Below are positions 51,835-61,172 of a stretch of DNA of 64,000 nucleotides, one piece after another. The stretch lies in contig CAJTVE010000004.1 of the NCBI GenBank assembly GCA_910579655.1, forward strand, positions 1 to 64,000. Reading direction: 5' to 3'. Source of the stretch: an uncultured Allobaculum sp. (lineage in GTDB: Bacteria; Bacillota_I; Bacilli_A; Erysipelotrichales; Erysipelotrichaceae). The notes beneath the pieces were generated by a model. The model worked only from the letters and a program-made list of their open reading frames with translations, did not search any database and was not told the origin of the DNA. The translations under genes and the position numbers were made by a program. Numbering within the stretch: the stretch's first letter is position 1; every line of letters begins with the position of its first letter.

Positions 51835-52626
51835 ATGAGCTGGGAACAATTTCTTCATAACAATTTTCTGATTAAACTGCTGGCCGCAATCGTCGAGCTG
51901 ATGGTGGGCTATTTTTTAGGTCCGTTCATCAAAAAACAGATTATGCGGCTGCACAACCGCAGGGGCGTGGATGAAGGGGTTCTGACCTTTACTGGCTCTT
52001 TTGCGAATATCTTTATCCGGATTCTGGCTGTGATCGTTGCTTTAGGCCAGATCGGTGTCGACATGTCCGTAGCGGTTGGTGCTTTTTCGGCGTTAGGCCT
52101 GGGCATTTCGCTCGCTTTGAAAGACAACATGGCCAACGTAGCCGGAGGCCTGGAAATTCTGATCACCAAGCCTTTTAAAGTTGGTGACTATATTGAATGC
52201 AATTCGCTGGAAGGAACCGTCCAGTCCATTGAAATCATGTTTACAACCCTGGTTACCTTTGACAATCAGGAAGTCGTAATTCCCAATGCAACCCTGATTG
52301 CCAATCCGGTCACCAATTATTCTGCATTGCCAACCAGGCGGATTCTGATTCTTGTTCCGCTGTCTGTTCAGGATGATTATGAACGTTTCCGCCAGGATCT
52401 GACCGAGATGCTTCAGAAAGAATCTGGCGTTTTGGCCAATCCAGCACCAAAAACGATTGTCGGTGATTATACGCCAGATGGCATGGGCATCCAGATCAAG
52501 GTGATCTGTTATTGTCAGACCGATAATTATTGGGATGTTCTGGCCGATCTGAAAGATAAAATTGAACAGCTGCGCAAAGCCAGTGCGCTCAATCCGCCAG
52601 TTGATCTTGTGCAGGTGCTGAAATGA
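51835..52626 (+). CDS. small-conductance mechanosensitive channel (MscS family)
   Basis: 263 residues. Two to three TM helices are followed by the pore helix VAVGAFSALGLGISLALKDN (near 79-98), the beta domain (KPFKVGDYIECNSLEGTVQSIEIMFT, VVIPNATLIANPVTNYS) and an alpha/beta C-terminal domain. Opens on hypo-osmotic shock to release solutes. AAAGGAAGGG precedes the ATG. It overlaps the next gene by ATGA. Confidence 0.93.
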   Translation: MSWEQFLHNNFLIKLLAAIVELMVGYFLGPFIKKQIMRLHNRRGVDEGVLTFTGSFANIFIRILAVIVALGQIGVDMSVAVGAFSALGLGISLALKDNMANVAGGLEILITKPFKVGDYIECNSLEGTVQSIEIMFTTLVTFDNQEVVIPNATLIANPVTNYSALPTRRILILVPLSVQDDYERFRQDLTEMLQKESGVLANPAPKTIVGDYTPDGMGIQIKVICYCQTDNYWDVLADLKDKIEQLRKASALNPPVDLVQVLK

Positions 52627-53264
52627 ACCTGTATCTCTATTTCAAGGCCCCGGCTATTCAAAGTTACGCTCTGCCAGGCTGGGCGAAAAGAAAAGGCCGT
52701 CAGCTGATTTTTGCGATTCGAAAGACCAATGCGCCCATTGAAGAGCAGGAAAAGCTTATCGGCCAGATGATCCATGATCTTCACCAGCCACAAGCCAATG
52801 AAACCTTGCTGGAACAGATACCGGCCAAAGTGGCTGGTCTCAAGCAGAAATACGCCGCATCTTCTTTTGGGGCTGGCCGGGAGCTGGCAGATTTTCTGTT
52901 GTTTGCACCGTGCTGGATTGGATTGTACCAGACGCTTTTTATTCAGGGACTGGAACAGCACAACCTGCTGGCAGCCATGCCTTTTGGTCTGGAAAACATT
53001 GCGCAGACCATTGGCGCGTATGTGGTCGTGAAGATTTTGATTGAATGCCTGCTTCGTTTTGAAGGCGGCTGGAAGCGCTGGCTTGGGCTTGGCAGCCTGT
53101 TTGTTTTGTATCTAAGTGTGATGGGTGTGGCAAGGTTTCTACCTGGTAAGCTTTATGTTTCGCCAATCAGTGTTATTCTGTTGAGTGGTATCGTGTTTTT
53201 TCTTGGCTTTGAACTCCATCGAAAACTCTTTGGAGCTGTCCGCCAAAAAGAACGCGTCATCTGA
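52623..53264 (+). CDS. membrane protein, unknown family (weak YidC-like pattern)
   Basis: 213 residues. A soluble N-terminal half (QEKLIGQMIHDLHQ) is followed by about four TM segments. GLKQKYAASSFGAGRELADFL, then WIGLYQTLFI, faintly recalls the YidC/Oxa1 core (helical hairpin, then a TM that normally follows a Pro-rich turn), but the hydrophilic-groove Arg is not evident. Translationally coupled to the MscS gene, so it may assist or modulate the channel. Function unassigned. Confidence 0.7.
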   Translation: MNLYLYFKAPAIQSYALPGWAKRKGRQLIFAIRKTNAPIEEQEKLIGQMIHDLHQPQANETLLEQIPAKVAGLKQKYAASSFGAGRELADFLLFAPCWIGLYQTLFIQGLEQHNLLAAMPFGLENIAQTIGAYVVVKILIECLLRFEGGWKRWLGLGSLFVLYLSVMGVARFLPGKLYVSPISVILLSGIVFFLGFELHRKLFGAVRQKERVI

Positions 53265-53310
53265 TCCAGATTTCGGGAAATAAAAATCTGGACTGAAGAG
53301 GAAAGAAAGT

Positions 53311-54303
53311 ATGTCGCAAATTGTATCCAGACAGGATCTCTTGCTTTCAGCAATCGTACTGGTTGTGGCGATGCTGATGATGCTGATCCCGTTAAAGTGG
53401 TTGTCGCTGATCACGACGCCATTTTCCATGCGGACCTTTGGAATCCGCAAAATCAAGCGCTGGCATTCGCGCACCGATACCCTTGGCAATCTGATGCTCT
53501 GGATCAGCCTGATTTTCTGTGTCGGGTTTCCGTGGATCCCCTACAGCCCGCTGATCTATTTGTTCTGGCTGACCTTTACCTGGCTTTGTACCGTTTCAAG
53601 AGCGGTGCGGATGAGCCAGGTCCGCTTGCGCTCCATTAAGATTCAGGTGATCTTCTTAATCAACCTGATCTATGGGGTGGGGATTCTGGCTGGCTTTGGT
53701 TTTTACAATGACTATGTCTTATGGGTTCGCTCCTATGAGTATGCCAATCTGGTTGTGGCCGGTGAAGCCTTGCAGCCAATGTTGTACCTGACTAACTCTG
53801 CCCCTGCCGCGTATCTGGTGCAGGTTCTGATTCTGGCCGTTCCGGTGATGAACCTGTGGGGCCAGTTCAAGTACATGCGTCTTGAAAATACCTTCAAGGC
53901 AGCCAACATGTTTACCTACTGGATGAAATCCCTGCTGGTTCTGGCTTTAACCGCCGGACTGGGAATTTTGGGCGGGGAAGGCCTGCATCTGATTTACCAG
54001 CATCAGGACCCGGTGCCTATCTATTCCATCGTCCCGATGGAACGTCAGGATCTTGAAGATGTGCCGGCAGATGCCGCCCATCCTGAAGACCAGGCTGCTG
54101 ATCCCAATGCCGGGCAGACGGATCCGAACGTCGATCCCAATGCGCAGCCGGCTGATCCAAACGCGGATCCCAATGCGCAGCCAGCCGATCCCAACGCCCA
54201 GCCTGCAGACCCCAATCCAGAGATTGTGGATCCGAATATCGATCCAAATGCCGTAGATCCTTACACCGCCCCAGTTGATCTTTACGAGGGCGAAGGATAT
54301 TAA
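53311..54303 (+). CDS. membrane protein with Pro/Asp/Asn-Ala repeat tail
   Basis: 330 residues with about six TM helices to residue 235, then an extracytosolic or cytosolic tail of PNAQPAD/PNVDPNA-type repeats (about 262-315). The DNA of the tail is a degenerate tandem repeat around GATCCCAATGC. AGAGGAAAGAAAG serves as SD. Third gene of the MscS unit by position. Family not recognised. Confidence 0.7.
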   Translation: MSQIVSRQDLLLSAIVLVVAMLMMLIPLKWLSLITTPFSMRTFGIRKIKRWHSRTDTLGNLMLWISLIFCVGFPWIPYSPLIYLFWLTFTWLCTVSRAVRMSQVRLRSIKIQVIFLINLIYGVGILAGFGFYNDYVLWVRSYEYANLVVAGEALQPMLYLTNSAPAAYLVQVLILAVPVMNLWGQFKYMRLENTFKAANMFTYWMKSLLVLALTAGLGILGGEGLHLIYQHQDPVPIYSIVPMERQDLEDVPADAAHPEDQAADPNAGQTDPNVDPNAQPADPNADPNAQPADPNAQPADPNPEIVDPNIDPNAVDPYTAPVDLYEGEGY

Positions 54304-54315
54304 CGAAGAAAGATG

Positions 54316-54366
54316 AAAGCAGTTTTACCTGAGTGCGTCAAGCACAGGCAAAACTGCTTTTTTTTG
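54316..54366 (+). terminator. terminator of the MscS unit
   Basis: AAAGCAGTTTTACCTG pairs with CAGGCAAAACTGCTTT (one mismatch), then a T-run. Confidence 0.9.
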
Positions 54367-54584
54367 ATGGGTTTCTGGATGATCACTGGATCTCTGGATT
54401 TGATGATCGCTCGAGCCGGAATGAAAAAAGAAATTTCAAATTAAATGCCCGGATTCTGTTGGCGAGAAGAGAAAAATGTTGGAAAAGTCAGAGAATTGTG
54501 TTGAGAAACTCATCGTGGTTGTAGATAATACTTGCGATATCGATGAGTTTTAAAACGCATCAAAAAAGAAAGGATATACAACTT

Positions 54585-55574
54585 ATGAAAAGAAACTTTA
54601 CAGCCCTGATGGCTGCTACGATGGTCGCTTCTATTGTCAGCACTCCAGCAATGGCCCAAGAGATACCTGCTGCGCCGATTGTGGAAATAACCCAGGAAGC
54701 CGGCACGATTGATCTGGCAAAAGAGATTCCTGATTCCAAACTGCGTGATGAAGTGATTGCGGCTTTAAACAAGCCGGCTGGTCAGCCAGATACAACTCTT
54801 GTTAGTCAGGATGCTCTGGATAAAATCACTTCTTTGATAGTTTCAGGAAAGAACATCAGCACGCTTCGCGGGATTGAGCTGCTGCGCAAGCTGAAAATTC
54901 TCAACTGCTCTGGCAACAACCTGACCATTCTGGAGGGCATTGAAAAGCTGAAAGATTTAGAAGATCTCAACTGTTCCAACAACAAGCTGGTGGAACTCAA
55001 TCTTGCTGGCAACAAGAAACTCAAAACGCTTGACTGCTCCAACAACAACCTGACCACGCTGGATTTAAGCCAGAATATCAATCTGGAAAATCTGACTGCA
55101 GGCGGAGATGGACTCACGACTTTGCTTCCCCCTGGAATTGAAAAACCAGATCCAGTTAAACAAGTGGAAATGGCCCGCCTGTACAATCCAAACAGCGGCG
55201 AACATTTCTATACCGCCGACGAAGCCGAAAAGGCAGATCTACTCAAACGCGGCTGGCAAGATGAGGGACTGGGCTGGATTGCTCCTGACAAGACGGATTT
55301 GCCGGTGTATCGCCTGTACAATCCAAATGCGGGTGATCATCACTACACCATGAGCACCGAAGAAAGAGATGCCCTCAAATCCCTGGGGTGGAAGGATGAA
55401 GGGATCGGCTGGTATTCCATGGAAGAAAAGAGCGGCGTTCCAATTTATCGTTCTTACAATCCAAACGCGACCAAAGCCGGAGCCCATCATTACACTTCAT
55501 CAATTGCCGAACAAAACCAGTTAAGCATCTTGGGCTGGAAGGATGAAGGCATTGCCTGGTATGGCCAAAAGTAG
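54585..55574 (+). CDS. secreted leucine-rich-repeat protein with DUF5648-type repeats
   Basis: 329-residue precursor from the ATG at 54585; an upstream in-frame ATG is before the GAAAGGA site. Signal peptide (MKRNFTALMAATMVASIVS, cleavage near AMA-QEI), then four to five short LRRs (about 85-180; LKILNCSGNNLTILEGIEKL type), then three DUF5648-type repeats (RLYNPNSGEHFYTADE; RLYNPNAGDHHYTMSTE; RSYNPNATKAGAHHYTSS). The C-terminal part is the same as in the GH25 lysozyme, so both probably bind the same wall or matrix ligand. Its leader matches the sRNA linkers (see findings). Confidence 0.85.
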   Translation: MKRNFTALMAATMVASIVSTPAMAQEIPAAPIVEITQEAGTIDLAKEIPDSKLRDEVIAALNKPAGQPDTTLVSQDALDKITSLIVSGKNISTLRGIELLRKLKILNCSGNNLTILEGIEKLKDLEDLNCSNNKLVELNLAGNKKLKTLDCSNNNLTTLDLSQNINLENLTAGGDGLTTLLPPGIEKPDPVKQVEMARLYNPNSGEHFYTADEAEKADLLKRGWQDEGLGWIAPDKTDLPVYRLYNPNAGDHHYTMSTEERDALKSLGWKDEGIGWYSMEEKSGVPIYRSYNPNATKAGAHHYTSSIAEQNQLSILGWKDEGIAWYGQK

Positions 55575-55624
55575 AACTCCAAAGAACAGACAACTCTTTG
55601 AAAAACAAAATTAAAATCCAGATC

Positions 55625-55658
55625 AAAAAAGGATCGGCCCAGGCGCTGATCCTTTTTC
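55625..55658 (+). terminator. terminator of the LRR gene
   Basis: AAAAAAGGATC pairs with GATCCTTTTT (55648-55657). Confidence 0.8.
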
Positions 55659-55812
55659 AGTGGAAAAGAGAAATAGAACAGAGAAGGGGAAAAGGGAGTC
55701 GGTCCAGAAAGCAGAATTCGGGTGAAATCATCCGCTTTCCATCCTCAGAAAGTCCGATTCTTACCACTTACAGGGAACTTTCCTATAATAAAAGGCAGAA
55801 AGAAGGTAGTTT

Positions 55813-57597
55813 ATGATTCCAAACAGACTGCAGCTGCTCCGGCAGAAAATGGCAGACCATGATATTCATGCATTAATCATCCCGACCTCAGACTTCCACG
55901 ATACCGAATATGTCTGTGACTATTTCGGCGCCCGCAAGCACTTCTCCGGCTTTACCGGCAGTGCCGGCGTCCTGGTTGTTCTCGATGACCAGGCTGGACT
56001 CTGGACTGATGGCCGTTACTTTATTCAGGCCGCTAAAGAACTCCAGAATACTGGCGTGGATCTGATGAAGATGGGAATGAAAGAGACCCCCTCGATTTCC
56101 GATTACATTCTTGAAAACGTAAACCCTGGCCAGAAAGTTGCTTTTGATGGGCGTTGTGTAAGTATGCAGGATTTTGAATCCTATCAAAAAGACTTTGCGG
56201 ATAAAGATCTTGAAATCGTCACCGATCTTGACCTGGCAGGGGAAGCCTGGCCGGATCGTCCAGCCCTTCCGGCTTCTCAAACCTTCCATTACGAAGACAA
56301 ATACACGGGCAAATCGGTCGAAGACAAATTAGCCGAAGTTCGAGCCCTCATGAAAGACAAAGGCGCCAGCTCTCATGTCACTTCCAAAATCGACGAAGTG
56401 GCCTGGCTGTACAATTTGCGTGCGGATGATATTCCAAGTTTCCCGGTTGCTTTAGCCTATACCCTTCTGCGAGAAGATGATGGGGCTTTATATATTGATG
56501 ATTCCCGTCTGGATGAAGTCAGCCGCAAACTTCTCGAAGACAATGGCATCGAAATCAAACCGTATGATGCGATTTATGAAGACGTGGAAACACTCGAAGG
56601 ACCAGTCCTTTTAGAAAAAGACTTCATCAACTCCCGGATTGGCCGGGCAGTGAAGGAGCCGCTTTGGGATGACAACCCAATTCAGCTGCTGAAAGCCTGC
56701 AAGAACCCGGTTGAAGTTGAAGGCTTTAAAGAAGCGCACAAACGCGATGCGGTTGCCATGATCAAATTCTGGAAATGGCTCGAAGAAGAAATGGCAGCTG
56801 GCCATTCGGTCACTGAAATCAGTGCCAGAGAGCATTTAGGCAACCTGCGCAGGGAACAGCCAGAATTCCTGGAAGATTCCTTTGAAACCATTGCCGCTTA
56901 TGGCCCAAATGCTGCGATGGCTCACTATCATCCTGATGAAGAAAACCCGGTTCCACTCGAAGCCCACGGTTTCTTCCTGGTCGACTCTGGCGGCCACTAC
57001 TTACCGGGAACAACCGATATTACCCGGACCTTTGTCATGGGCCCGATTACCGATGAAGAACGCGATGGCTTTACCCGGGTCTTAAAAGGTCATATCAATC
57101 TGGCCAAGGCTGTCTTCATGAAAGGCGCCCGCGGTCTGAATCTGGATCTGATGGCCCGTGGACCCTTGTGGGAAGTGGGTCAGGACTTCAACCATGGCAC
57201 CGGTCATGGTGTTGGCGCGATGCTCAGTGTCCATGAAGGCCCAAATGGCTTCCGCTGGAAAGTTGTACCTGAACGGAAAGACTCCTGTGTCCTGGAAGTG
57301 GGTATGGTGACTTCTGACGAACCAGGTCTGTATGAAGAAGGCAAATTCGGCATTCGTCATGAAAACCTGCTCGTTGTGGCTCCATACAAAGAAACCGAGT
57401 ATGGCGAATTTTTGAAACATGACGTTCTGACCATGGTTCCATTTGATGTTCGCGGCCTGAATCTGGATCTGATGAACGATGAAGAAATCGACTGGCTCAA
57501 CAACTACCACAAGACTGTCTATGACACCATCGCCCCGCGCCTGAGTGAAGAAGAGGCTGCCTGGTTAAAAGAAAAGACTGCACCGATTCATCGTTAA
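55813..57597 (+). CDS. Xaa-Pro aminopeptidase (M24B)
   Basis: 594 residues, the long eukaryotic-like aminopeptidase P form: two creatinase-type N-terminal domains (FSGFTGSAGVLVV, DGRYFIQA), then the pita-bread catalytic domain. Dinuclear metal ligands can be placed: Asp in FLVDSGG and Asp in TTDITRTF, His in NHGTGHGVG, Glu in SDEPGLYEEG and Glu in GIRHENLL. Removes N-terminal residues before proline. Cytosolic. AGAAGG serves as SD. Confidence 0.94.
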   Translation: MIPNRLQLLRQKMADHDIHALIIPTSDFHDTEYVCDYFGARKHFSGFTGSAGVLVVLDDQAGLWTDGRYFIQAAKELQNTGVDLMKMGMKETPSISDYILENVNPGQKVAFDGRCVSMQDFESYQKDFADKDLEIVTDLDLAGEAWPDRPALPASQTFHYEDKYTGKSVEDKLAEVRALMKDKGASSHVTSKIDEVAWLYNLRADDIPSFPVALAYTLLREDDGALYIDDSRLDEVSRKLLEDNGIEIKPYDAIYEDVETLEGPVLLEKDFINSRIGRAVKEPLWDDNPIQLLKACKNPVEVEGFKEAHKRDAVAMIKFWKWLEEEMAAGHSVTEISAREHLGNLRREQPEFLEDSFETIAAYGPNAAMAHYHPDEENPVPLEAHGFFLVDSGGHYLPGTTDITRTFVMGPITDEERDGFTRVLKGHINLAKAVFMKGARGLNLDLMARGPLWEVGQDFNHGTGHGVGAMLSVHEGPNGFRWKVVPERKDSCVLEVGMVTSDEPGLYEEGKFGIRHENLLVVAPYKETEYGEFLKHDVLTMVPFDVRGLNLDLMNDEEIDWLNNYHKTVYDTIAPRLSEEEAAWLKEKTAPIHR

Positions 57598-57706
57598 TCG
57601 ATACAGTCTGATACTCTGACTTTGGATCGAAAACAGGCCAGATTGAAACCTTTCAGCCGATCTGGACTGGATTGAATTGGTCTGATCAAGCAGAATGAAC
57701 GCAAAG

Positions 57707-57737
57707 AGGCATCTATTGTTTTGGATGCCTTTTTTTG
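57707..57737 (+). terminator. terminator of the aminopeptidase gene
   Basis: AGGCATC, 10-nt loop, GATGCCT and a T-run; it ends just before the SD of the CpXC gene. Confidence 0.8.
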
Positions 57738-57757
57738 GCGGCTGGAAAGGAGAAAAA

Positions 57758-58213
57758 ATGAAAAAACGTGTCTTTGAATTTACCTGTCCAAACTGCGGTA
57801 GTTCCTTTTTCATGGCCCGGGATACTTACCTGATCAAAGATGCAAAATCTCTGGACTATTCCAGACTCAAGGACCATACATATTTTCGCCATCAGTGCCA
57901 GAAATGCGAGGTGCTTTTTGATCTAGATTATCCTTTGATCTACCGGGATGGCCAGCGGCGATTCAGTCTGGTCCAGGCCCAGTCGCTGCCCGAAGGGATG
58001 GCAGGACAGGTGGTTCTGACGAAAAGTCCGGCCCAGTTTCTCGATGCTTTTTCGATTCTGGATCTGGAACTCGATCCCAGAAGAGTACTGCCGATTCTGA
58101 TTGCGCTGCGCAAAAGCCATGGTGAAAATACCTATCTTTTCGATTTTGATGCCCAAAACCATCTTCTTTGGTTCCAATCACCGGATGGACCGCTGACAGT
58201 CGGGTATTATTGA
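57758..58213 (+). CDS. CpXC-domain protein
   Basis: 151 residues from the ATG at 57758, preceded by GGAAAGGAG. Two CxxC knuckles (FTCPNCGSSFF and HQCQKCEVLFD) match the CpXC family (PF14353), a probable zinc-bound domain of unknown function. No partner is evident. Confidence 0.82.
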   Translation: MKKRVFEFTCPNCGSSFFMARDTYLIKDAKSLDYSRLKDHTYFRHQCQKCEVLFDLDYPLIYRDGQRRFSLVQAQSLPEGMAGQVVLTKSPAQFLDAFSILDLELDPRRVLPILIALRKSHGENTYLFDFDAQNHLLWFQSPDGPLTVGYY

Positions 58214-58267
58214 AGTCAAATTCACACAAACCGATAAAATAGAAGCATCAAATAAGGAGATTTGAAT

Positions 58268-58684
58268 ATGAAGAAATTTTTTGACGAATTCAAAGAATTC
58301 ATTTCCCGCGGCAACGTCATGGATATGGCTGTTGGTATCATCGTGGGTTCTGCTTTCACCGCTATTGTGACTTCATTGGTGAATGATCTGATTATGCCTC
58401 TGGTTGGCATCATCACGGGTGGTATCAACATTTCTGACCTGGCCGTAACCGTAGGGACTGCCGACCTGAAATATGGTTCGTTCTTACAGGCAGTGATCAA
58501 CTTCCTGATTATTTCTTTCGTTGTCTTCAGCATGGTCAAAGCCATGAATGCAGCGAAAAACAAAGCCGAAGCGCTTGCCGGCAAGAAAAAAGCCGAGGAA
58601 GAGAAAAAAGAAGAAGAAAAACCAGATCCCCAGATTGTTCTGCTTACCGAAATCCGCGATCTGCTCCAGAAAGAAGAGAAATAA
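58268..58684 (+). CDS. mscL: large-conductance mechanosensitive channel MscL
   Basis: 138 residues from the ATG at 58268 (AAGGAG upstream). N-terminal amphipathic helix FFDEFKEFISRGNVMDMAVG, TM1 GIIVGSAFTAIVTSLVND, an extracellular loop, TM2 AVINFLIISFVVFSMVKAMN, and a Lys/Glu-rich C-terminal bundle ending ILLTEIRDLL-like VLLTEIRDLL. Pentameric emergency valve. Confidence 0.96.
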   Translation: MKKFFDEFKEFISRGNVMDMAVGIIVGSAFTAIVTSLVNDLIMPLVGIITGGINISDLAVTVGTADLKYGSFLQAVINFLIISFVVFSMVKAMNAAKNKAEALAGKKKAEEEKKEEEKPDPQIVLLTEIRDLLQKEEK

Positions 58685-58764
58685 TCTCGACTCTCAAATT
58701 TGGATTCTGACCAGAATGAATCCATTCTCACAATTCATCCAACAAAATCTAACCAACAAAAAAC

Positions 58765-58800
58765 GGATGGCTTTCCTGATGGAAGGTCATCCATTTTTTT
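58765..58800 (+). terminator. terminator of mscL
   Basis: GGATGGCTTTCC, TGAT, GGAAGGTCATCC with one mismatch, then T8. Confidence 0.88.
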
Positions 58801-58934
58801 TGAACCCATATTGGAATGATTAACCTGAAATCGATGAAACTTGAAATCAGAAAGGACACGGTGTCTGCTTTAAAGAGAAGTGCAGATTTTGAGTGTTGAA
58901 TTGAGGGGAGTACTGGACTCAGACTTGCCGGGGA

Positions 58935-60122
58935 TTACTGGTTCTGGTCCTGGTGTTCTAAAAAGAAGCGGGTTTCCATCAGACGCTTGGCAGCCTGGCG
59001 GATGGTGAAACTGTTGACCACCAGAGCCAGACGGACATAGCGCCGGCCTTCTTCTCCTAACGCATTGCCGGGGGTAACCAGAATGCCGGTATCATTGAGC
59101 AGCTTTTTAGCAAAGACATAGGAATCTTCATATTCATCTGGGATTTTCGCCCAGACAAACATCGTTCCGGCAGGCAGATGAATCGGCCAGCCGGCAGCGG
59201 TAAATTCCTTTTCGATCAGTTCACGGCGGGCCATATACGTTTCACGGGTCTTCTTGACAATATCCTTGCCGATTTTCAGGGCCGTAATGCCGGCATATTG
59301 AACCGGAATGAAAATGCCGTAATCCAGATTGGATTTAAGCTTTTTGTATTGGGCAATGACTTCTTTATTGCCGCAAAGAACGCCAAGTCTGGCCCCGGCC
59401 ATCCCATACGATTTAGAGAAAGAATTCAGCTCAACACCAACTTCACTTGCACCTGGGAAGGATAAGAAACTCTGACCGGGTTCGCCTTCAAAGACAAGAT
59501 CGGAATAGGCATTATCATAAACAACCAGGATCTCGTTGTCGTGGGCAAAACGGATCAGTTTTTCAATAAACCAGTCTGGAGCCGTAGCGCCAGTTGGGTT
59601 ATTCGGGTAGCAGACAATCATCATTTTGGCTTTGCGGCGGGATTCTTCATCAATCGCATCAAAGTCAATGAGAAAGTCGTTTTCTTCTTTGAGCGGCATG
59701 TAAATGATGTCAGCCTGCGCGATATGGGGAGCATCGACATAGGCAGGGTAGTAAGGATCCTGGATCAGAATGCCATCATGCGGATTGCAGTAAAGCAGCG
59801 GCAGGTTGACTAAAGCCTCCTGGGAGCCCTGCAACAGGCAGATTTCATCCTGTTCGAGATGGACGCGATAACGTGTCTGGTACCATTTCTGAATGGCTTC
59901 AATCAGCTCAGGGAGTGGGTCTACCGCATAGCGGTAATTGCCTGGATGTCTGGCTTCGATGCATAACGTCTGAATGACCGAAGGTGCAGGCGGGATATCG
60001 GGAGAACCCAGGGTAAAATCCAAAACCCGGGTACGGGTATTCTTTTCAAATTCCTCTTTTTCAGCGCGCAGATCGGTAAAGACCGATGTCTGCAAAAAAT
60101 CCATTCTTCTGGCAATGTCCAT
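58935..60122 (-). CDS. class I/II aminotransferase, LL-diaminopimelate aminotransferase-like
   Basis: 395 residues, fold type I PLP enzyme. LGSPDIPPAPSVI near the N-terminus, GSQEALVNLPL, CYPNNPTGATA, DNAYSDLVFEG, the PLP Lys in SFSKSYGMAGARLG, and the carboxylate-binding Arg in RYVRLALV. The N-terminal and SKSYGMAGARLG patterns match DapL-like enzymes, but other substrates in the family cannot be excluded. TTTGGAGG precedes the ATG on the minus strand. Confidence 0.85.
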   Translation of the reverse strand: MDIARRMDFLQTSVFTDLRAEKEEFEKNTRTRVLDFTLGSPDIPPAPSVIQTLCIEARHPGNYRYAVDPLPELIEAIQKWYQTRYRVHLEQDEICLLQGSQEALVNLPLLYCNPHDGILIQDPYYPAYVDAPHIAQADIIYMPLKEENDFLIDFDAIDEESRRKAKMMIVCYPNNPTGATAPDWFIEKLIRFAHDNEILVVYDNAYSDLVFEGEPGQSFLSFPGASEVGVELNSFSKSYGMAGARLGVLCGNKEVIAQYKKLKSNLDYGIFIPVQYAGITALKIGKDIVKKTRETYMARRELIEKEFTAAGWPIHLPAGTMFVWAKIPDEYEDSYVFAKKLLNDTGILVTPGNALGEEGRRYVRLALVVNSFTIRQAAKRLMETRFFLEHQDQNQ

Positions 60123-60315
60123 AAAAAAACCTCCAAAGCATCTGCCTGATATGCAGCAGGTTCATACGACAGATGCACTGTGTTCATTCTAACAAATCCC
60201 CCCTTAAAAAGTTCTGAATGTTTTTCTTGCCTTTTCAATTCGTTTCCGTTATTCTGTTCAAGTCGTAAGGCAGACGCCGCTTCGAAAAGGGCCTCGAAAA
60301 AATAAAAAAATCGAG

Positions 60316-60344
60316 TTGCACTTCTCAAACGAATCTGTTAGAAT
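60316..60344 (+). promoter_or_regulatory. promoter of tRNA-Trp
   Basis: TTGCAC (60316-60321), 17 nt, TAGAAT (60339-60344). Confidence 0.85.
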
Positions 60345-60356
60345 ATACGAGCGCTT

Positions 60357-60430
60357 AGGGGTATAGTTCAATGGTAGAACAACGGTCTCCAAAACCGTTG
60401 ATGTGGGTTCAACTCCTGCTACCCCTGCCA
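60357..60430 (+). tRNA. tRNA-Trp (CCA)
   Basis: Acceptor AGGGGTA/TACCCCT, D-loop TTCAATGGTAGAA, anticodon loop CTCCAAA (anticodon CCA), T-arm GTGGGTTCAACTCCTGC, encoded CCA at 60428-60430. Confidence 0.95.
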
Positions 60431-60442
60431 TTTCGAAAGTAT

Positions 60443-60475
60443 CGGTATCTCATCACTGAGGTGCCGTTTTTTTTT
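60443..60475 (+). terminator. terminator after tRNA-Trp
   Basis: CGGTATCTCA, short loop, TGAGGTGCCG (wobble/mismatch inside), then a long T-run. Confidence 0.8.
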
Positions 60476-60687
60476 GCTTTTGTTCTTCTATGCTTCTGTG
60501 TTTTTTTATTTTTTTGAAAAGACGAAATCCAGCTTGTTGCCTGGAGTTGAAATAAGGAAAAATGGGCAGAAAGTGAACTGGAAAGACGCTGAACAGAACC
60601 GGATTGAAAAAGGAAAACGCCCTTTTGCATTCCAGAACAAGTTTTTAAAGAGTTCTGCGAAAATAAGACCATCAGGAGGAAGTTCTT

Positions 60688-60942
60688 ATGCATGAACAAC
60701 AGGCAATCCTGCAAATCGAACAGGCAGCAGGGCGTGAATATACATATCTGGGGGAGGATAAGAGTTTCTTCAACAGCATCGGTCATTTTGAAGTGCTCGA
60801 CGATATGAACTGCTGCGCCCCTACAAATTCGGTTCTGTTTGCGTTTTATACCAAAAACCGCAGAAAAGTCATGAGCGCAGAAGATTTTCTGGAATTTTTT
60901 GCCCATTGTCTGGAAAGAAAAGAGAGTCCAGAAAACGAATAA
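60688..60942 (+). CDS. small conserved-looking protein, unknown function
   Basis: 84 residues, acidic, no TM helix. A very good ATCAGGAGGAAG site precedes the ATG, which is the main reason to accept it. Visible features: FFNSIGHFEVLDDMNCCAP with adjacent cysteines near residue 42, and SAEDFLEFFAHCLE near the end. Not recognised. It has its own terminator. Confidence 0.65.
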   Translation: MHEQQAILQIEQAAGREYTYLGEDKSFFNSIGHFEVLDDMNCCAPTNSVLFAFYTKNRRKVMSAEDFLEFFAHCLERKESPENE

Positions 60943-61081
60943 ATTCGAATCCATCGAATGATCAGGAATCTGCAAAAGGCGGCTCGTGAATACCCGGTCA
61001 GAAAGAGAAGTCGTTTTAGTGGAAAAGCCAGAGAGACTCCGGTATTCTTGGAAAACGAACCCAAAACTGAAGAACAAGAAA

Positions 61082-61125
61082 AAGGCAGGCCAGATCCTCG
61101 AAAGGATCCGGCCTGCCTTGATTCA
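61082..61125. terminator. bidirectional terminator between the 84-aa gene and the MATE gene
   Basis: AAGGCAGGCC-A-GATCC, TCGAAA loop, GGATC-C-GGCCTGCCTT. T-rich on the minus-strand side. Confidence 0.88.
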
Positions 61126-61172
61126 TTTTGAGACAAAATGGGTTTGATTCATTCAGTGGACTGCCCGCAAAA